From positions 1,116,001 to 1,180,000 of the forward strand of contig JALGAS010000001.1 in NCBI GenBank assembly GCA_023078685.1: a DNA stretch of 64,000 nt. The letters run 5' to 3'. Under the pieces are notes generated by a model that saw nothing but the letters and a program-made list of their open reading frames with translations, was not told the origin of the DNA and ran no database searches. This DNA comes from Neopestalotiopsis rosae (lineage: Eukaryota; Ascomycota; Sordariomycetes; Amphisphaeriales; Sporocadaceae). A program made the translations under genes and the position numbers. Position 1 is the stretch's first letter. Each line of letters starts with the position of its first letter. This document shows, piece by piece, positions 25,671-38,242 of this stretch.

Positions 25671-26129
25671 TCACCACCATTTCCCGCCAATGTACCTGGG
25701 AAACTTGCACGCATCAATCCGCGGATTATCCCCCAAATTGTAATTTCTAACGATCACCGCTTCCATCTCTGTACCAGTCTTGCAATGGACGATCATTCCC
25801 TCCGCCCCCGATCTCGGAATGACTGTTCCCAAGATCCTGGAAGCAATCAGCTTCTCGTCCAGCAAGTGGAGCGGCGCTCCTTCTTCCCAACCTGCTGCCA
25901 TCTTGGCCAGATTTAGGTGAAATAAGTATGATTGATAATTGCTCGCGCCTCTGAGCCATTGCGACCTGTCGAGTTTGAACTTGAAGTTTTCAAGTCGTGG
26001 TATTTCATTACTAGAGGAAGCCTTGAGAGGAGGAGGAGCGGGTTTCTCAGTGGTGTTAACCGTGGTTTCGTGAGCGGCTCGCCCTGCTCCCTGGACGCTT
26101 TGCACGGTTGCTTTAGTAGTCCTGGTCAT
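25671..26129 (-). CDS. Hypothetical small protein, unrecognised
   Basis: Minus-strand frame of 152 residues from ATG at 26129. The N-terminal 45 residues are threonine-, alanine- and proline-rich and look disordered. The rest is better structured, with FKFKLDRSQWL, YQSYLFHLNLAKMAAGWEEGAPL and the hydrophobic LIASRILGTVIP. I recognise no family. The last codons before the stop contain CCCAG followed by GTACAT, which could be a splice donor, so the true C-terminus may differ: a CAG acceptor and a 19-base potential exon with a GTAAGT donor lie just downstream (about 25640-25615). The regular mix of residues suggests a real gene, but without homology the call stays tentative. Confidence 0.45.
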   Translation of the reverse strand: MTRTTKATVQSVQGAGRAAHETTVNTTEKPAPPPLKASSSNEIPRLENFKFKLDRSQWLRGASNYQSYLFHLNLAKMAAGWEEGAPLHLLDEKLIASRILGTVIPRSGAEGMIVHCKTGTEMEAVIVRNYNLGDNPRIDACKFPRYIGGKWW

Positions 26130-26769
26130 CTCGATAGATAATGAACTGAAGTGGATATAAACGTGGTTGCTTCGTTGAAGAGACGAAGAAAGCTGCTGGG
26201 GATTTTATAAATCTGGGCAGAATATCGGAATGCAAGTCTAAGGTACTGGTATATGATAATCATGATATATCTACGTGATATGCAGGTGAACCATCCATTC
26301 TATCCGGGCACCCTGTGGGATCAGCATGATAGGCTTTTACCGGATCAAAGGTATAAATCCAAGATCTTATACCCATACTCATGCCCAAGGTTATACCAGA
26401 GTTTAAAACAAGTTCACGTACATCGCCAAGTCGAATAGTCCAAGTCTAAATGGAGTGTGCCTCATCTGTTTTTGATTGGCTGATCTACCTATCTATGCAT
26501 TCATAATATGCAGGATATTTTTTTGCTGGGCTAACCAGACAATGAAGAAAAAAGAAAAGTGCCCTTGATGGGGTGCGGTTATATTCTAACCGAGATCATG
26601 ATGAACCAGTTTGGTTTCCGACCTTGACGCAATTTTGGTCTTATCACAAGCATCTCAAATGCCAACAAAAAAAAAGGTTTCGTAAAACGCCGTCGCTATG
26701 TCCTAAAAACAAGTTTCCCGCTAACCCTCACGGCGAATACCGTGTGAGCCATGTCCTACTTTTGATATC
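26130..26769. other. AT-rich gap, no gene seen
   Basis: About 640 AT-rich bases between two minus-strand genes. They presumably hold the promoter of the unknown gene and the 3'UTR of the PLC-like gene. Confidence 0.5.
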
Positions 26770-28103
26770 TTAAGCCAGCAGAGCTGTCATGACCACTGCT
26801 GCCAGTAGAGCAGCAGAGGACTTGTGTCCGATGCGACCCGCATCGCTCGTGGAGCTACTGCCGTCTGCTGAGGTACTGTTGGAACGGCCCGAGGCAGTGA
26901 TTCCGTTAAGGTTGTCGCCAGTCTCAATGGCAGGTCCCTTGTTGAAGAAATCAACCAGCATAAATGTTGGCTTTTGTCCATACTCGGACTTGCAGGTCTG
27001 AGCGTGCAGACCAAGGTTACCCGTGGTGTCGGTATCAGGGCTGTTGGTCACATCGATATCGCTGGCATCGGGGATCTCGTAGCTGGCGACCACGGTGTAA
27101 GCAAAGTGGTTGACGAGAGGCAGCATGCCAGCCGAAATGGCCGAAGACGCCGAGCTGTACGTCGAAGGACGATCGATGGTGCAGTTGAAGCCCGAAAGCG
27201 AAGTGACTTCATATGCAGTCTCAAAAACATAGTCCCACTCGTTGAGCAGGTACGAGTAATCAGAGCTGTAGGTGTAGGAAGCAATAAAAGTGACCAGGCG
27301 CGTGTCTGCATTGATCATATCCTGGAGTGTAGGCCAAGTAACTGAGCTCGAGTCGGTGCCGGTTGGCGTATATCCGTACTTGTCGATGCCGGAGGCTTCA
27401 AATACTGGGCCAAAGTCCGTAGCGTTGAAGCTGTCCGAGTTGACAATGAGAAGCGTTACAACATCGTCCTCATTGTTGTCCATCCAGTCCTTGATTGCCA
27501 CGAGGAAACTCTGTAGCGAGCCAGCATCGAGCAGGCTGCAAGTAGTGTGGCACAGCTCAATGGTACCGTTGGAGTCGTGAGCCTGAACTGTCAACAGGCG
27601 CAAGCCATTGTTCAAAGCGTATGTGGCATTGTAATACTGAGTTCCAGCGATCGAGTTGTCGGTGCTGTCGTCTCGCACAAATGAGGAATCGTGGGCTCCC
27701 ATGTGTGTGATGTTGTCATATGTCCTCGAGCAGAGGTCGTGCGAGCCGTTGCAAGCTACATCGTCTGCCAGAGCTGCGGAAGTCGAGGTCGCCGTTGAAG
27801 CTGCAACAGCCGATGCAACCGTCACTGATGTCGAAGACCCATAGTATTCGCTGGTGGTTTGGGTACCACTTTCGCCACTGCTGTCACTGCCACCTTGACT
27901 GCCGCTTCCGGATTGACCACTCGAACCACTGCTACCACTCGATGACCCCCCACCACTGCTACCACCCCAACCCTGGGGAGATGCGTAGGCTGTTGCTGAC
28001 AGTGCGGCAGCAACCGTCCTAGCGAGTAGTATTAGCTTCTTGCGTCTGCAATAGAAGTATGCTATGAGAGCACTTACAAGAATTTGGATAACGAAGGAAG
28101 CAT
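26770..28103 (-). CDS. GPI-anchored PI-PLC X-domain-like cell surface protein
   Basis: Exon 1 is 28103..28078 and exon 2 is 28018..26770; 424 residues. The first exon encodes nine residues that complete a signal peptide (MLPSLSKFLTVAAALSATAYA). A Ser/Gly-rich linker (about 25-60) follows, then a PI-PLC X-like TIM barrel. Its first histidine motif is THMGAHDSSF and a second histidine comes in LTVQAHDSNGTIELCHTTC. Several N-glycosylation sites are visible. The C-terminus has a small-residue omega site region, then a hydrophobic tail (SSAALLAAVVMTALLA), the signature of a GPI anchor. The longer frame that stays open to 28236 includes intron sequence and has no signal peptide at its start. Enzyme activity is uncertain; fungal members are mostly uncharacterised wall or membrane proteins. 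Confidence 0.88.
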
Positions 28104-30701
28104 TTTTGCTGTGTAAAATGGAAGAAATATGAATGAGTAAGCTCAGCGATTGTGGATAGGCTGGCTTATGGTAACCGAGCGCTGTATTCGGATATAGGGG
28201 AGCGATTGATATATTTGCAATGTGACGTTTACACAATGCACCTCAAGTCAAAGAGTGTAAATGAAACAAGAAACAGATCCAAAAAGTAGACAGACAGAGA
28301 AACAAATGTCTACTAGAAATGAAATACCGAGTGGTAAGAGATTACCTACCTACTGGGGGGCACCCTCATCTGATATAATACCACTTTTGCCCCATCCCAA
28401 TCCTTCGCCGAACAACCATTGACTAAAGAAATGGGAGGGTCCGCATAAACGACAGAATGGATGGTGGCTGCAAGAGCCGCACGTCTCGCTGTGCTGTCGC
28501 GGCACCATCGAAAGCGTGCTAGGGGGGACGTGATTGATGCTGCTGGCTTGCTGGGCTCAGCTGTTTTAGTGACCCCATTTCCCAATCTGGACCCCCCGGT
28601 CCGTGGGGCTACACAGTCCGGCCAAGCCAGCTTCGGCGCCCTAGCAGCTTGATGATGGAGGCTGAGTCCCGGCGGCGACGTCAGCAGCGAGGTTTCAGAG
28701 TCGCTGGACGCGCGGTTTCCACCAATTTGCTAGTCGTCCACTCTTGCGACAAGCCTAGGGAAGGAAAATATGAAATAGAATAATAGCAAGAGCCGCCTCA
28801 GCATTGCTCAAGTCAGTGCCTTTTTACCCGGCGGGTCATATGAGAGAGCAATTCCCAATTTGCAGTAACGGATCATTGCGGGTTTCCCCATGCCCTGTCT
28901 TGCTTTGGTTGATGGCTGTCACTTGACGATGTTTGAGCTGGGTGTATATTATCGTAGGTCGGTTGTGTTAATACATAGTCATTAGTCTCATATCGTATGG
29001 TCAGCTTTCCGTTGACGCGTAGCTCCTACGACAGCTCTTGTTGTAGAAAAAGCCGATGACTCGGGAGAAACCGCCCACCACCCAATGAGCTGGTCTGTCG
29101 CGCTGCCTTACGTGTATTCTGGTCAATAGTCTACACAGTAGTAGGTGCAGTGCAATCCGACAAGTGACGTGAATAGTAAGCCCCGAAAAGGAGATCCATC
29201 AAAGGAGTGATCGGCACCGAACCAACCTTTCGCCTTTCTTGCGAAAAATAGCTGCAGAACGGGCCGCCTGCACTGACTATCCGAAGTCTCTATTCCCGGG
29301 ACTGTTACCGGCTGATTGCTATAATCTTGTGAGGTGAATGTATGATAGCTGCCGGTACTTGACTGCTGGCTGTCCGGACCAAAGGTTAGACAAAAACGGC
29401 CGCTTGGCCGATGCCGCCTTGGCCTCAAATTGGCTCGTCTGGAGAAGGCGGGATTGCATGGAAGACTTGAAACAGACCCTGAGTAAGTGACAGGACAGGC
29501 AAGTACAGTAGGTCTTTTGCACTGCCGACTGATCGCCTGTCGCCTGGCTGTCAGCCCAGCGCAGAGAGAGAGAGGGAAAAACAGGGGCGTCGTGCAGCAA
29601 CGCCAGCTCGGTGAGGCTGGTCACATACTGTCCAGCAGTGGCAAGCACCGCCTCGGTCTTTTCTCTCGTGTTGAACGTGTTTTGTGGAAACAGGAGCAGC
29701 CTGAGAAAACAGTTGTCAATCCTACCGGGACCGGTAAGCGAGTAAGTGCCGTCTTCAAGAAGTCGCTACTGTCTTGGGTAGGCCATTGACGAAAACAATG
29801 AAGGAGTCTGAGAGAAGAAAACAGGGTCCATCTCCCCTTAAAATGCCCAGCCAACTGCCGGTAAGCGAAGGGGAATGGGAAGGCGGGATGAAGATGGACG
29901 TCGATCTTCAGGGTCTAGATTGGGATTGGAAAACACAACAAGTTTGACCCAGTATTGGCGCTGGATACCGAAGTTAAAAAAGGTGGTTGGATCTCAAGGC
30001 TTTCCAATGTACACTGGGAATCTACAACCAACTGACATCACAAATCGTGTTTTGCCAAATCCCGATCATCGCCCTGCGTAGATCTCGCGATTGCGATGTC
30101 ACCCTAAGGTATGCAGATGAAAATAGCAACATGTGTGTAACACTTAAGGTAGTTCTAGCCGCTATAGAAAGTACCCCACCATCTTCTCTTGCCCCCTAAG
30201 CCACCACATCCACTTTCTGCATGATACTGCCACTGTGTATTCCATCATGATCGAAACACCATGGAATAGAGCAGAACAAAACGAGATCTGAATTCAATAG
30301 ATCATGGTGACAAGAGAATTTTGCCATACGACGCCGGACTCGTGATAGTACATACCGAAATCTGGGTGCTATCCTAATAACCAAGTCATCCATGCATTCA
30401 TCATCCGTTTCTGCTACAAATTTTATGTATGCGTATATCACACCCATCCGGGGCCGCTTAAACTAGCAAGTACTACACCATGTTACCATGAAGAAGTCAG
30501 TGGCATCGGCCTGTTTCATTTGACTCCCATAACAGGCGGTGCCTCAACAATCGCCCGCGTTGTTGCTTAGCATTCTTGACCGTTGACCACTCGTGCTCGA
30601 ATCATTGAAATCTTGAGAGTGTGGTTTACGAATACTGTATTTTGCGTGGATATCCATTGTACTGCATCAGATTCCATATTTCTACACGACTCTTATGGCA
30701 G
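28104..30701. other. Gene-poor gap, about 2.6 kb
   Basis: No supportable gene. Short frames such as 28461-28652, 29487-29789 and 29319-29648 show no domain and no gene-like splice context. It contains the promoter of the PLC-like gene on its left side and the 3'UTR of cdc37 on its right. Confidence 0.5.
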
Positions 30702-32273
30702 CTATTCAGGATCGTCTGCATACGACGACGACTCCAGTGCAGCCTGCTTCTCCATCTCCTTAAGGTGCTTCTGGCCCTCTTCCGTCGTGGCATCAATGAT
30801 CTCCTCTTCCAAGCTGAGGACATTGGCCTGCATTTCAAAGTTAGCATCATATTTAAATCCCCATCACTAAAATTTTGACATACCTCGCCCAGCAAGCCCA
30901 CCAATGCTTCAGCCTCGGCAATTTTCATCTTGCCCAAGACTTCGTTGACCTTGTCAAGACTTCCCGTCTCCAGTGCCTTCTTGACGTCCGGCTTGAATGA
31001 GTCAAAGATCTCTCGGCATCTCTTCTCCTCGGGGTCCTCGCTGTTCTCGGGGGGAACCTTGATGTTAATCACCGTACCAGGCTCGACTGCGTGCAGCTGG
31101 ATCTGTTCCCTTTCCTCGTCATTGCCACCCGCGGCACGCTCGGCATTGATCTCTCTGCATCGGTTCTTGATTCGCATGTACGTGTCCTGAACGTCTTTGA
31201 AGAACACGTCCTGGGCATTGTGGCCCTTGGTTGTAATGCGCTTGAAGAAGAGCGCAACGCCGTCCTTGCCCAGGGCGCGACAGTACTGCAGTAGCAAGGC
31301 CTGGTGCACGCAGTTGCGGGCATAGTCATCCCGACCTTCCAACTGAGCGTCAAAAGCCAGCATGAGAATGCCGTCCTGCTCCTTTTCCGAGAGGATCTTG
31401 GGATGAGATGAAATGTAGTTGCTGCTCTCCCGATACTCGGTTGACTTGATCTTGGCGAAAGCTTTGGCGTCTGAGCTTGCCTGGACCTCATCATCGTCGT
31501 CTCGGGGCTCAGACTCGCTAAGCGAATTCGGGTTGTTGATGTCAAAGTTCGGGTTGAGGAGCTCAACCTTGTCTTCCTTTTGCTTTCCTGCTTCTTCAGG
31601 CTTTGACTTTGTAACATGCGAAGAATCAAAACCGGTATGGTAGCTGTCGCTCGTGATTTTGCCAGTCTCGGCCTTCTCCAGCTCTGCGAGCTTGGCGTGA
31701 AGCTGCTTCTGCAAATCCTCGACCTTGGCCAAGTGGTCGCCAATCTCCTCTATCATGGCTTGGTAGCGGTTCTCTGGCTTCTTCTCATCCAGTGCCTTGT
31801 TGACCTGATCTAGCAGCGTTGCCATCATCTTTGTATAAGTTGGTGGGTTCTCGACCTCGCTGTGCACACCCTCAGGTCGCTTCGGGGGCTTGTCTTCGGC
31901 CTCGCTACTTGGAGCAGTCTCCATGACAGCCTGGAAGGCTACTTCGGCCGGGTTTCGAGTCTCGGCTTCAGAAGCATGGTTCTTGAGGGATGTCAAGAGG
32001 CCGCTGATCCGTTTGATCAGTCCATTGTTGATTTCGCGCTCGTACTTGAGCGTCTCGATTTGGTGCTTGCGCTGCTGACGCTCGGCGTGGATCTGGTTTT
32101 GCTTCGCACGAATGAAGGAGCGTTTGTCGACGTTGGGGTGGACTTCGACATCAGAGTCATCGCTGAGCTCGAGAGCGTCCTGTACTCGGGGGAGGAATGT
32201 ATCAGTACCAACAAAGCAACGAGTCTTGAACTGCGAGTGACAAACTCACCCATTTGCTATAGTCGACCGGCAT
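30702..32273 (-). CDS. cdc37: Hsp90 co-chaperone Cdc37
   Basis: Three exons on the minus strand: 32273..32250, 32179..30884 and 30827..30702; 481 residues. It delivers client protein kinases to Hsp90 in the cytosol. The N-terminal signature MPVDYSKWDALELSDDSDVEVHPNVDKRSF is split after residue 8 by intron 1; the conserved N-terminal serine sits in the acidic ELSDDSDVE segment. Then come the basic coiled-coil HQIETLKYEREIN, the Hsp90-binding helical domain (SEKEQDGILMLAFDAQLEG...ALLLQYCRALGKDGVALFF) and the C-terminal domain. The last exon adds ANVLSLEEEIIDATTEEGQKH to the end. Reading through intron 2 would give a basic nonsense tail, so the spliced end is clearly right. Confidence 0.95.
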
Positions 32274-33202
32274 TTTGCTGATTGGCTTGATGCACAGAGC
32301 CTCTGATTAAGGTGTAGATTGATCACACACAATGACCAAATTAAGTGACTTGTCTAATGAGTGCTTGGGAATGTCTTTGTTCAATCCAAGCTATTGCTGG
32401 GATCCAGTGTACGGTTGGGTCGTAGTAGGTAGGGGCTGTCCACCTGGACCAAGCAGAAGCTCTTTCTGGGTGTCAAGCTCGGAAGATGGTGGAACCAAGT
32501 GGAATAAAACGCCACCGTTGCGTCTCCAAGAGTGTATCAATTTATTTGAATGGTCGTCAAGGGCTGCTTACACTGAGATTATATTACTATTAATTACCAG
32601 CCTGGCGAAATCAACACATATTTGCAATAAATGCCTTGATGCGATATCTTTACTTGCAAGGCAGAATGCGGGGTGACGAAATGCCCCGCGTCGTGTTAAG
32701 GTTGACTTGCGGCGCGCTGCTTTGGCTGCTCAAGGTTATGTACCTGTATCAACCATCGAGTCCCTGGCAATTAAAGCTTGAATATGTAAGGATTTATGCG
32801 TGTCAATTTCCGTTTGGATATACTCGAGTCTTTCCCTTTTTATCTATCCATAGCCTGAAGCGCATCCGAGAAGCTCCCATTGCTCCCTTGCTGGTGTTAC
32901 AATTATGCTAAAGCTTTTCCTGCCAAACACCATGATAAAAGTACCTCGAGCATAGAATCGAAAACTAAGTGATCCGTCCGATTGTAGTGTAGCCATGTAA
33001 TGCTGCTACATTAACAGTAAGCCGTTGATTGTCAGTGTGTCCTCGATGCATCTAACGGATCTAACCAAGTCTCGGTGATACCAAGTTCGTCGACACTGTA
33101 CACACTTTGAGGTCTAGGACTGTACACATTACGATGCTGGCGGATACGCTGCCTCTCGTATTCCCTCTCAATTTCGGCAGCTTTGGCAGGGCCAATGAGC
33201 AT
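32274..33202. other. Gap cdc37 to CCDC47-like gene
   Basis: About 930 bases, AT-rich. It covers the cdc37 promoter and the 3'UTR of the next minus-strand gene. No gene seen. Confidence 0.5.
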
Positions 33203-34812
33203 CTAACCCCTAACCGTCTGCTTCTTTTGAGCCTTGCGCATCTGCTTCTCCTTCTCCTTGTCCAGGTACTTCTTTTGAGCCTTGGCGTCCAAAGCATTGA
33301 GCTCAGCATCTCGCTTAGCCTTCTTGGTCTTCTCGCGCTCAGCTGCACGCTCCTCGGCCTTCTCATCTTCGGACAGTTTCTGAATCTGCTTGATGGTTTC
33401 GTCACGAACATTCTTGACCTTGCGTAGAACCTCAGGGCGGAAGTGGCCCGAAGCAGCCAGATGATCAGGGAAGCGCACGAACACATTGAAGAGGGGCAGC
33501 AGGTTGTCGTAGTTGTTGTCCGAGGGCAGTCGGTAACGAAGGAAGAGTCGCTTGCGGGGTGCAGTCTCCTCAACCCTGGTGGGCTTGTCGATAGGCTGAT
33601 CGCTGATGATCAATGCCTCGAACAAATCGCCAGCCTTCTCAATAGCTGAAGCCAAATCCTTTGTGAGCAGGGCATCGGTGATCTCGGCGCTCTCGCTCAT
33701 GCAAGTGACCCAGATGGGCAGCTTCGAGTTGTCCTTGGTGAAGGTGATGGAGAGATCGTATCGCTCGTCACGCAGCTGCTTCATGTTGTCCTTGTTGACA
33801 AGAGCCCAGACAAAGTTGTCGTAGCCGCTCTTGGTATCCTTGCTTCGGAGCTCGGCAGCGCCGGGGAGGTTGGGAACAATGGACGACTCCTTGCCATCAA
33901 AGGGGTAGATGGTGGCCTCGAACGAGTCAACAGGAGAGCCAAAGCTGTCGAAGAAGAAACCCAAAACAGTCTCAACAGAGGTCATGATGGGGTTGAAGCG
34001 CTTCTTCAGAGTCAGGGCGACATCCATGAAGGCAACATTCTGTCGGCCGGTGGCATATGTAGCATACTCGAAGAGGCTCTTCTGCTTCAAGAGCTTCTCG
34101 GGCTGCTGCTGCTCGACGTTGGGAACACCACCGAAACCGACCAGCGCAAACTCGCTCTCGAGCGTCGGGGCGTGCGCCTTGATCCATGCTCTCGACTTTG
34201 CCTTGTTCAGCTTGGTGCCAATGAAGTGCAAAGTGAAAATGACGGCAATGACGGCCAAGATCACACCCTCGGCCTTGAACTCGGAGAGGCTGTGGCGCTC
34301 ATGGACATTGTACCACTTCGTATACGGGCGATCCGTGACAGCAGGCCCATTGCCATTGAGGGTTGCGCCTCCCGGGGGTTTCTCAAAAGGAATCGGCGCC
34401 GGAGAAGGAGCTTCAGCAAAGTCTGCGAAGTCTGCCAGAAGTTAGCGGCACAGCTCAGAAGAACAAGGGGTGGTTATCCTGGGTAATGGCCTCAACGGGA
34501 CGGCTTCGTCCAAACGCTCTTCGAGATATGGGAATAACACAAGCAATTGGAAAACAATCGACCAAGCCGTGATGTGCACGGCTTGGTTGAGGTATTCACT
34601 GCTTGCTGAACATCCCGGCGCTCGAGAACGAGTGCATTGTAGGCCTGAGCGTTGTCCATCCACGACAGAAAGCACGCGCGCCGATGTCTGCTACGCCGCA
34701 GAGCACGGGGAAGGCAAGTCGGGACAAGGAAGAAAAACGTACCTGCATCAGCCGAGGGCACGGGAGCCTCTGACTTGGCACCGCCAATGATGTTCTTGAG
34801 GAAGTCGGCCAT
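33203..34812 (-). CDS. CCDC47/DUF1682-family ER membrane protein
   Basis: Exon 1 is 34812..34743 and exon 2 is 34431..33203; 432 residues. The family (PF07946) includes mammalian CCDC47/calumin, part of the PAT complex that helps multi-pass protein insertion at the ER. Residues 78-95 form one membrane helix (GVILAVIAVIFTLHFIG). The conserved cytosolic domain follows (VGFGGVPN, FNPIMTSVETVLGFFFDSFGSPVDSFEATIYPFDG, NFVWALVNKDNMKQLRDERYDLS). The C-terminus (about 360-432) is a lysine- and glutamate-rich coiled coil. Exon 1 gives MADFLKNIIGGAKSEAP before a 311-base intron, the longest in the window. The function in fungi is inferred from the animal protein. Confidence 0.9.
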
Positions 34813-36598
34813 GATGATTGTCTGTCTCGGCTGGCGCGCGCTGTGTTGAGACACGACGACAGAGGAGTGAGGATTAAAGGGAGCTGGGGGGGAGCTTGTT
34901 GGGATGGTTCCAATTGAGCTCGCTTCCAGAGTCGGGAAAAGGGTTCAGGAATTGGCCAATGCACCTCCACTTTTTAGCGTGCGCGCGACGCGGAAGACGC
35001 CGACCAGCTTCTAGAACCCCATTACCTAAGGCGATTGTTCCCTCTTACATACATTGAGCCGCTGTCACATAATTAAACTGCAACCTTGCATTCACAGGTA
35101 CAAAGTGTACAAAAAGGGCAAGGCCTTTCTTCCAGAAAATGAAGATATTTTTGGCTTACAAATACTGCCAGGTATTGATCATCGATTGACTCAACAAGTG
35201 GGTTATTCTTTGAAACCTGGTCGTGTAAGATGAATATTCTAAGCGGAAGAAACATGCGGCACGTGTCCAATAAAATACATGCACAGATGAGTTGTATTCA
35301 AGACGACATACATATAGCCCATTCTGTTCTCAATAAGTATAGGGCACATAGTTCAGGTGATTGAGCGGGCTTCTAGATGGAAGCACGAGTTCTTTTTGTT
35401 TTACTGGCGTTAGGAACTCCAATTTCTAATTACTGGAAATATGAATTCTACCATAGAGAACGACTTGGCCAAGATGGTAGGCTTCCAACAATTCGGCGTC
35501 ATCAACCGTTCAAGTTGGCTGTAATATACTCCTTGTACTTGAACTGAAAATTGAGCTACCACTCCTTTGGAGTCGAGGAGGGAAAGAGAGAGAAACCAGA
35601 GCAGAATCGGACTGGTACTTCATGCTTGACAATCTCTCCCTGTCTATCAATCTGCGCGTTGTGCCTGATCACAGGCCTGCCGATAAGAGACCCAAAATTG
35701 ATTATATCTTGTTGTGAAATTCAAGATTCACTATTCGAAAGTGGTTTCATTATGGTCTTTGTTATACCGTTTGATGGCAATGCAAATCTTAAACCTTGCT
35801 GTTCCTGTCTTTTGGACTTTAATCGAGAACTTAGGTATTAGAAGACATGTTACGCATGAAATCCCAAGAGCTCCTCGCATTGATAGTTGGTGTCGTTGTT
35901 TTGGACACCTACAAATCATCCACATTGGCTTGTACCAAGAACTTTTTTAGGGTATTTTCATTGCTTGTATTATGGCGAAAGTCTGCAAGTTTGTATCCAC
36001 GATTACCAAGTCTGGTTACAGGAACGAAAAGTCAGTGCTTTTACAAGATTGGCACAGCCTATGCGCAAAATAGCATCTGCAGCTGGATCAGAATGTGCAT
36101 GTGTTGCTGTTATAGCCTAGTCCTTTCGATAGCATATTCAGTCCTGATATCTCCTTCTTGTCAAGCGAAAATCCGCATGTGGCCACAACGTGATCATGGA
36201 CGTTGTTGACAAGAGTGGCTTGGACAATCTTGAAGTAATGACCAACGCTGCTCTTGCCTACGCGGAAAATATGCAGCTGGTCCTGTCATTTCTTTGTTCT
36301 TGGCGCTTTTAGAAGTCGCAGCCAGCATGACTACCGTCACTCCCATCCTTTGTCTCAGAATAGTTGCCTTTCAGCTGTCAAGTGCGATTGTTTGTTTGTA
36401 TGCTGAGATCGTCGCCCGATGATGCCTTGAACCTCCTGTGGACTTCCACCTATGAACTGCATTTGTAAACAATGTCATCTCAGCATTTGGGATCAACATT
36501 CCATATTCATCACATTCTGTATTCCTACTCTTCCAAGCAGGACATTCAGAGCTCCAACTTTATCATTTCTTTGTGCAACCATCCCATCCTCGGCAGCC
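34813..36598. other. Gap, about 1.8 kb, no gene accepted
   Basis: Divergent promoter region between the CCDC47-like and SRA-YDG genes. A plus-strand frame at 35847-36209 is cysteine- and leucine-rich but lacks domain or splice support, so it is not called. Confidence 0.45.
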
Positions 36599-38242
36599 AT
36601 GAGTGCCCTTGAACGCTTTGTTAGAAGGAACTACAGTGCCAGAACACGTCGAGAAGGACTTCCAGCAAAGCCAGGACCGTCACCGCTTAGGCTTGTTGAA
36701 GATGACTCGTCCCGCTCATTGATTCGTGGTCGCCCTAAGGAAATTATGAACAAGGTACAGTGACACAAAAGAAAACACATTCGGGAGAGAAGGGGGCGGG
36801 CTGTGATCTCCAAAAATAACCACCGAGCCAATTAAACTGACACAAGTAACCTAGCTCTTGACCCCAACAATACCGCACTTTAGCTTTGATGGGACGGGAC
36901 TTCCTTTCTCGCGAAAGTCACCATCGCCGAGAAGTAATGTTGACCTGCTTCCTTTTCCCTCCCTTCTCCCGTATTTTCCCGATGTGCAACTAAATGCTAA
37001 CCAACTCCCCTGCAGCACAGTCGACCGAGTCGCTTCATTCCGACGACTCTGCTGGAGATGATAACTGGGACAAGGCAGCACTGCTCAATCTCTCCGACTC
37101 GGTGCGGGCGTCCATTCGACACGATGAGTCGCTGGGCGTTGATGCAGGCAAGTTGAGCGCGTTTTTGGAAACCATCATCCGGGACGAGGAGCGCAAGCAC
37201 CCGACCATGACCTTTGAGATCATTGAGTATGCTCGCCTCGACAAGCTACTCGAAGAGCTGTTGCACTTTTCCGGCCTGATGAAGGCGGCCAGCCATACCG
37301 TGGAGCTGCCTCTGCGGTTCAGAGTCGATATTGCGCACTCTAAGAAGCTGCGCGTCTTGTGGAGGCATCGCTTCCGCGAGCAGTATGCCATGATTGATCA
37401 GCTTCGATGTGCAGTCATGGTCAAGGGCGGCCGACTAAAAGAAGTTTCCTTCACTTCTGCAGTTGCCTATGATTTGGGCATGTGGCAAACTGCAGCTACG
37501 AATAATCAGGTGGGCGCTGACGAGGGTAACCAGGTCTTTGAGCCCGGCCAGTACGTTTTCTAAGACTACATTTCCTACCTGGACAATTTCTTTGCTAATT
37601 TGATTGCGACAGCTGGTGGCTCAATATCGTCTGCGCTCAACGAGATGGCATCGTCGGTGCTCCATTGGAAAAAGCAACGAGCGGCCGTTATGGAATTACA
37701 GCTTTGCCCCTGCTTACTGGTCGCGAAGAGCAGATCTCACGTCACTCATACATCACCAAATACATTCGTGAGGGAGGCCCCAAGGACATGCATATTCCCC
37801 TCATTTCACAAGTTGGGCAGCAAATTCGCGTCCTAAGGGGATACAGACTGAAAAGCGTGTTTGCACCACAAGCTGGTCTCAGATACGACGGTTTGTAAGT
37901 CGTGTCCTGATGCCTTAGATTGGTATCCATACAATTTTACTAATAAGCAAAAGGTATATCATTCGACAGTATGGGACCAAGATGAACGAAATGACAAATA
38001 TTTACAGGCTGGAGTTGACTCTGGAAAGAGTCGCCAACCAAAAGGCAATAGAAGAGTTGGGGAGAATCCCGAAACCGTCTCAGCTTGATGATTGGAAACT
38101 GTATGCAAAGCTTGAAGGAGACAAGATCAAGCTGACCGAGGGTGATGCAAAATTCTTTGAATGGAGCGTGCAACGGGAAGAAGAACGGCTGGACCGAGAA
38201 GACTATCAACGCGATTGCGAATTCCGGGCCTCATTTTCATAG
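36599..38242 (+). CDS. SRA-YDG domain protein
   Basis: Five exons: 36599..36754, 36855..36933, 37016..37550, 37613..37894 and 37954..38242; 446 residues with all phases closed. The C-terminal half is an SRA-YDG domain (PF02182): EPGHWWLNIVCAQRDGIVGAP, a basic/polar core, VLRGYRL and the name-giving QAGLRYDGLYIIRQYG, which spans intron 4. Animal and plant members (UHRF1, SUVH) use this domain to bind methylated or hemimethylated DNA. Here there is no RING, PHD or SET domain. The N-terminus is basic and Ser/Pro-rich (SARTRREGLPAKPGPSP), followed by a helical region of unknown type (about 90-250). A nuclear role in reading modified cytosine is inference from the domain. Exon 2, 79 bases, is recognised only through phase. 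Confidence 0.85.

Noticed and set aside
28104..28236. Longer N-terminus for the PLC-like protein
   Set aside because: It lacks a signal peptide at its start and includes intron sequence; the short first exon gives a perfect signal peptide.
31069..31743. 224-codon frame inside cdc37
   Set aside because: Same strand but shifted frame; serine/arginine-rich shadow of the real gene.
35847..36209. 120-codon cysteine-rich frame
   Set aside because: No signal peptide, domain or splice context; AT-rich intergenic sequence.
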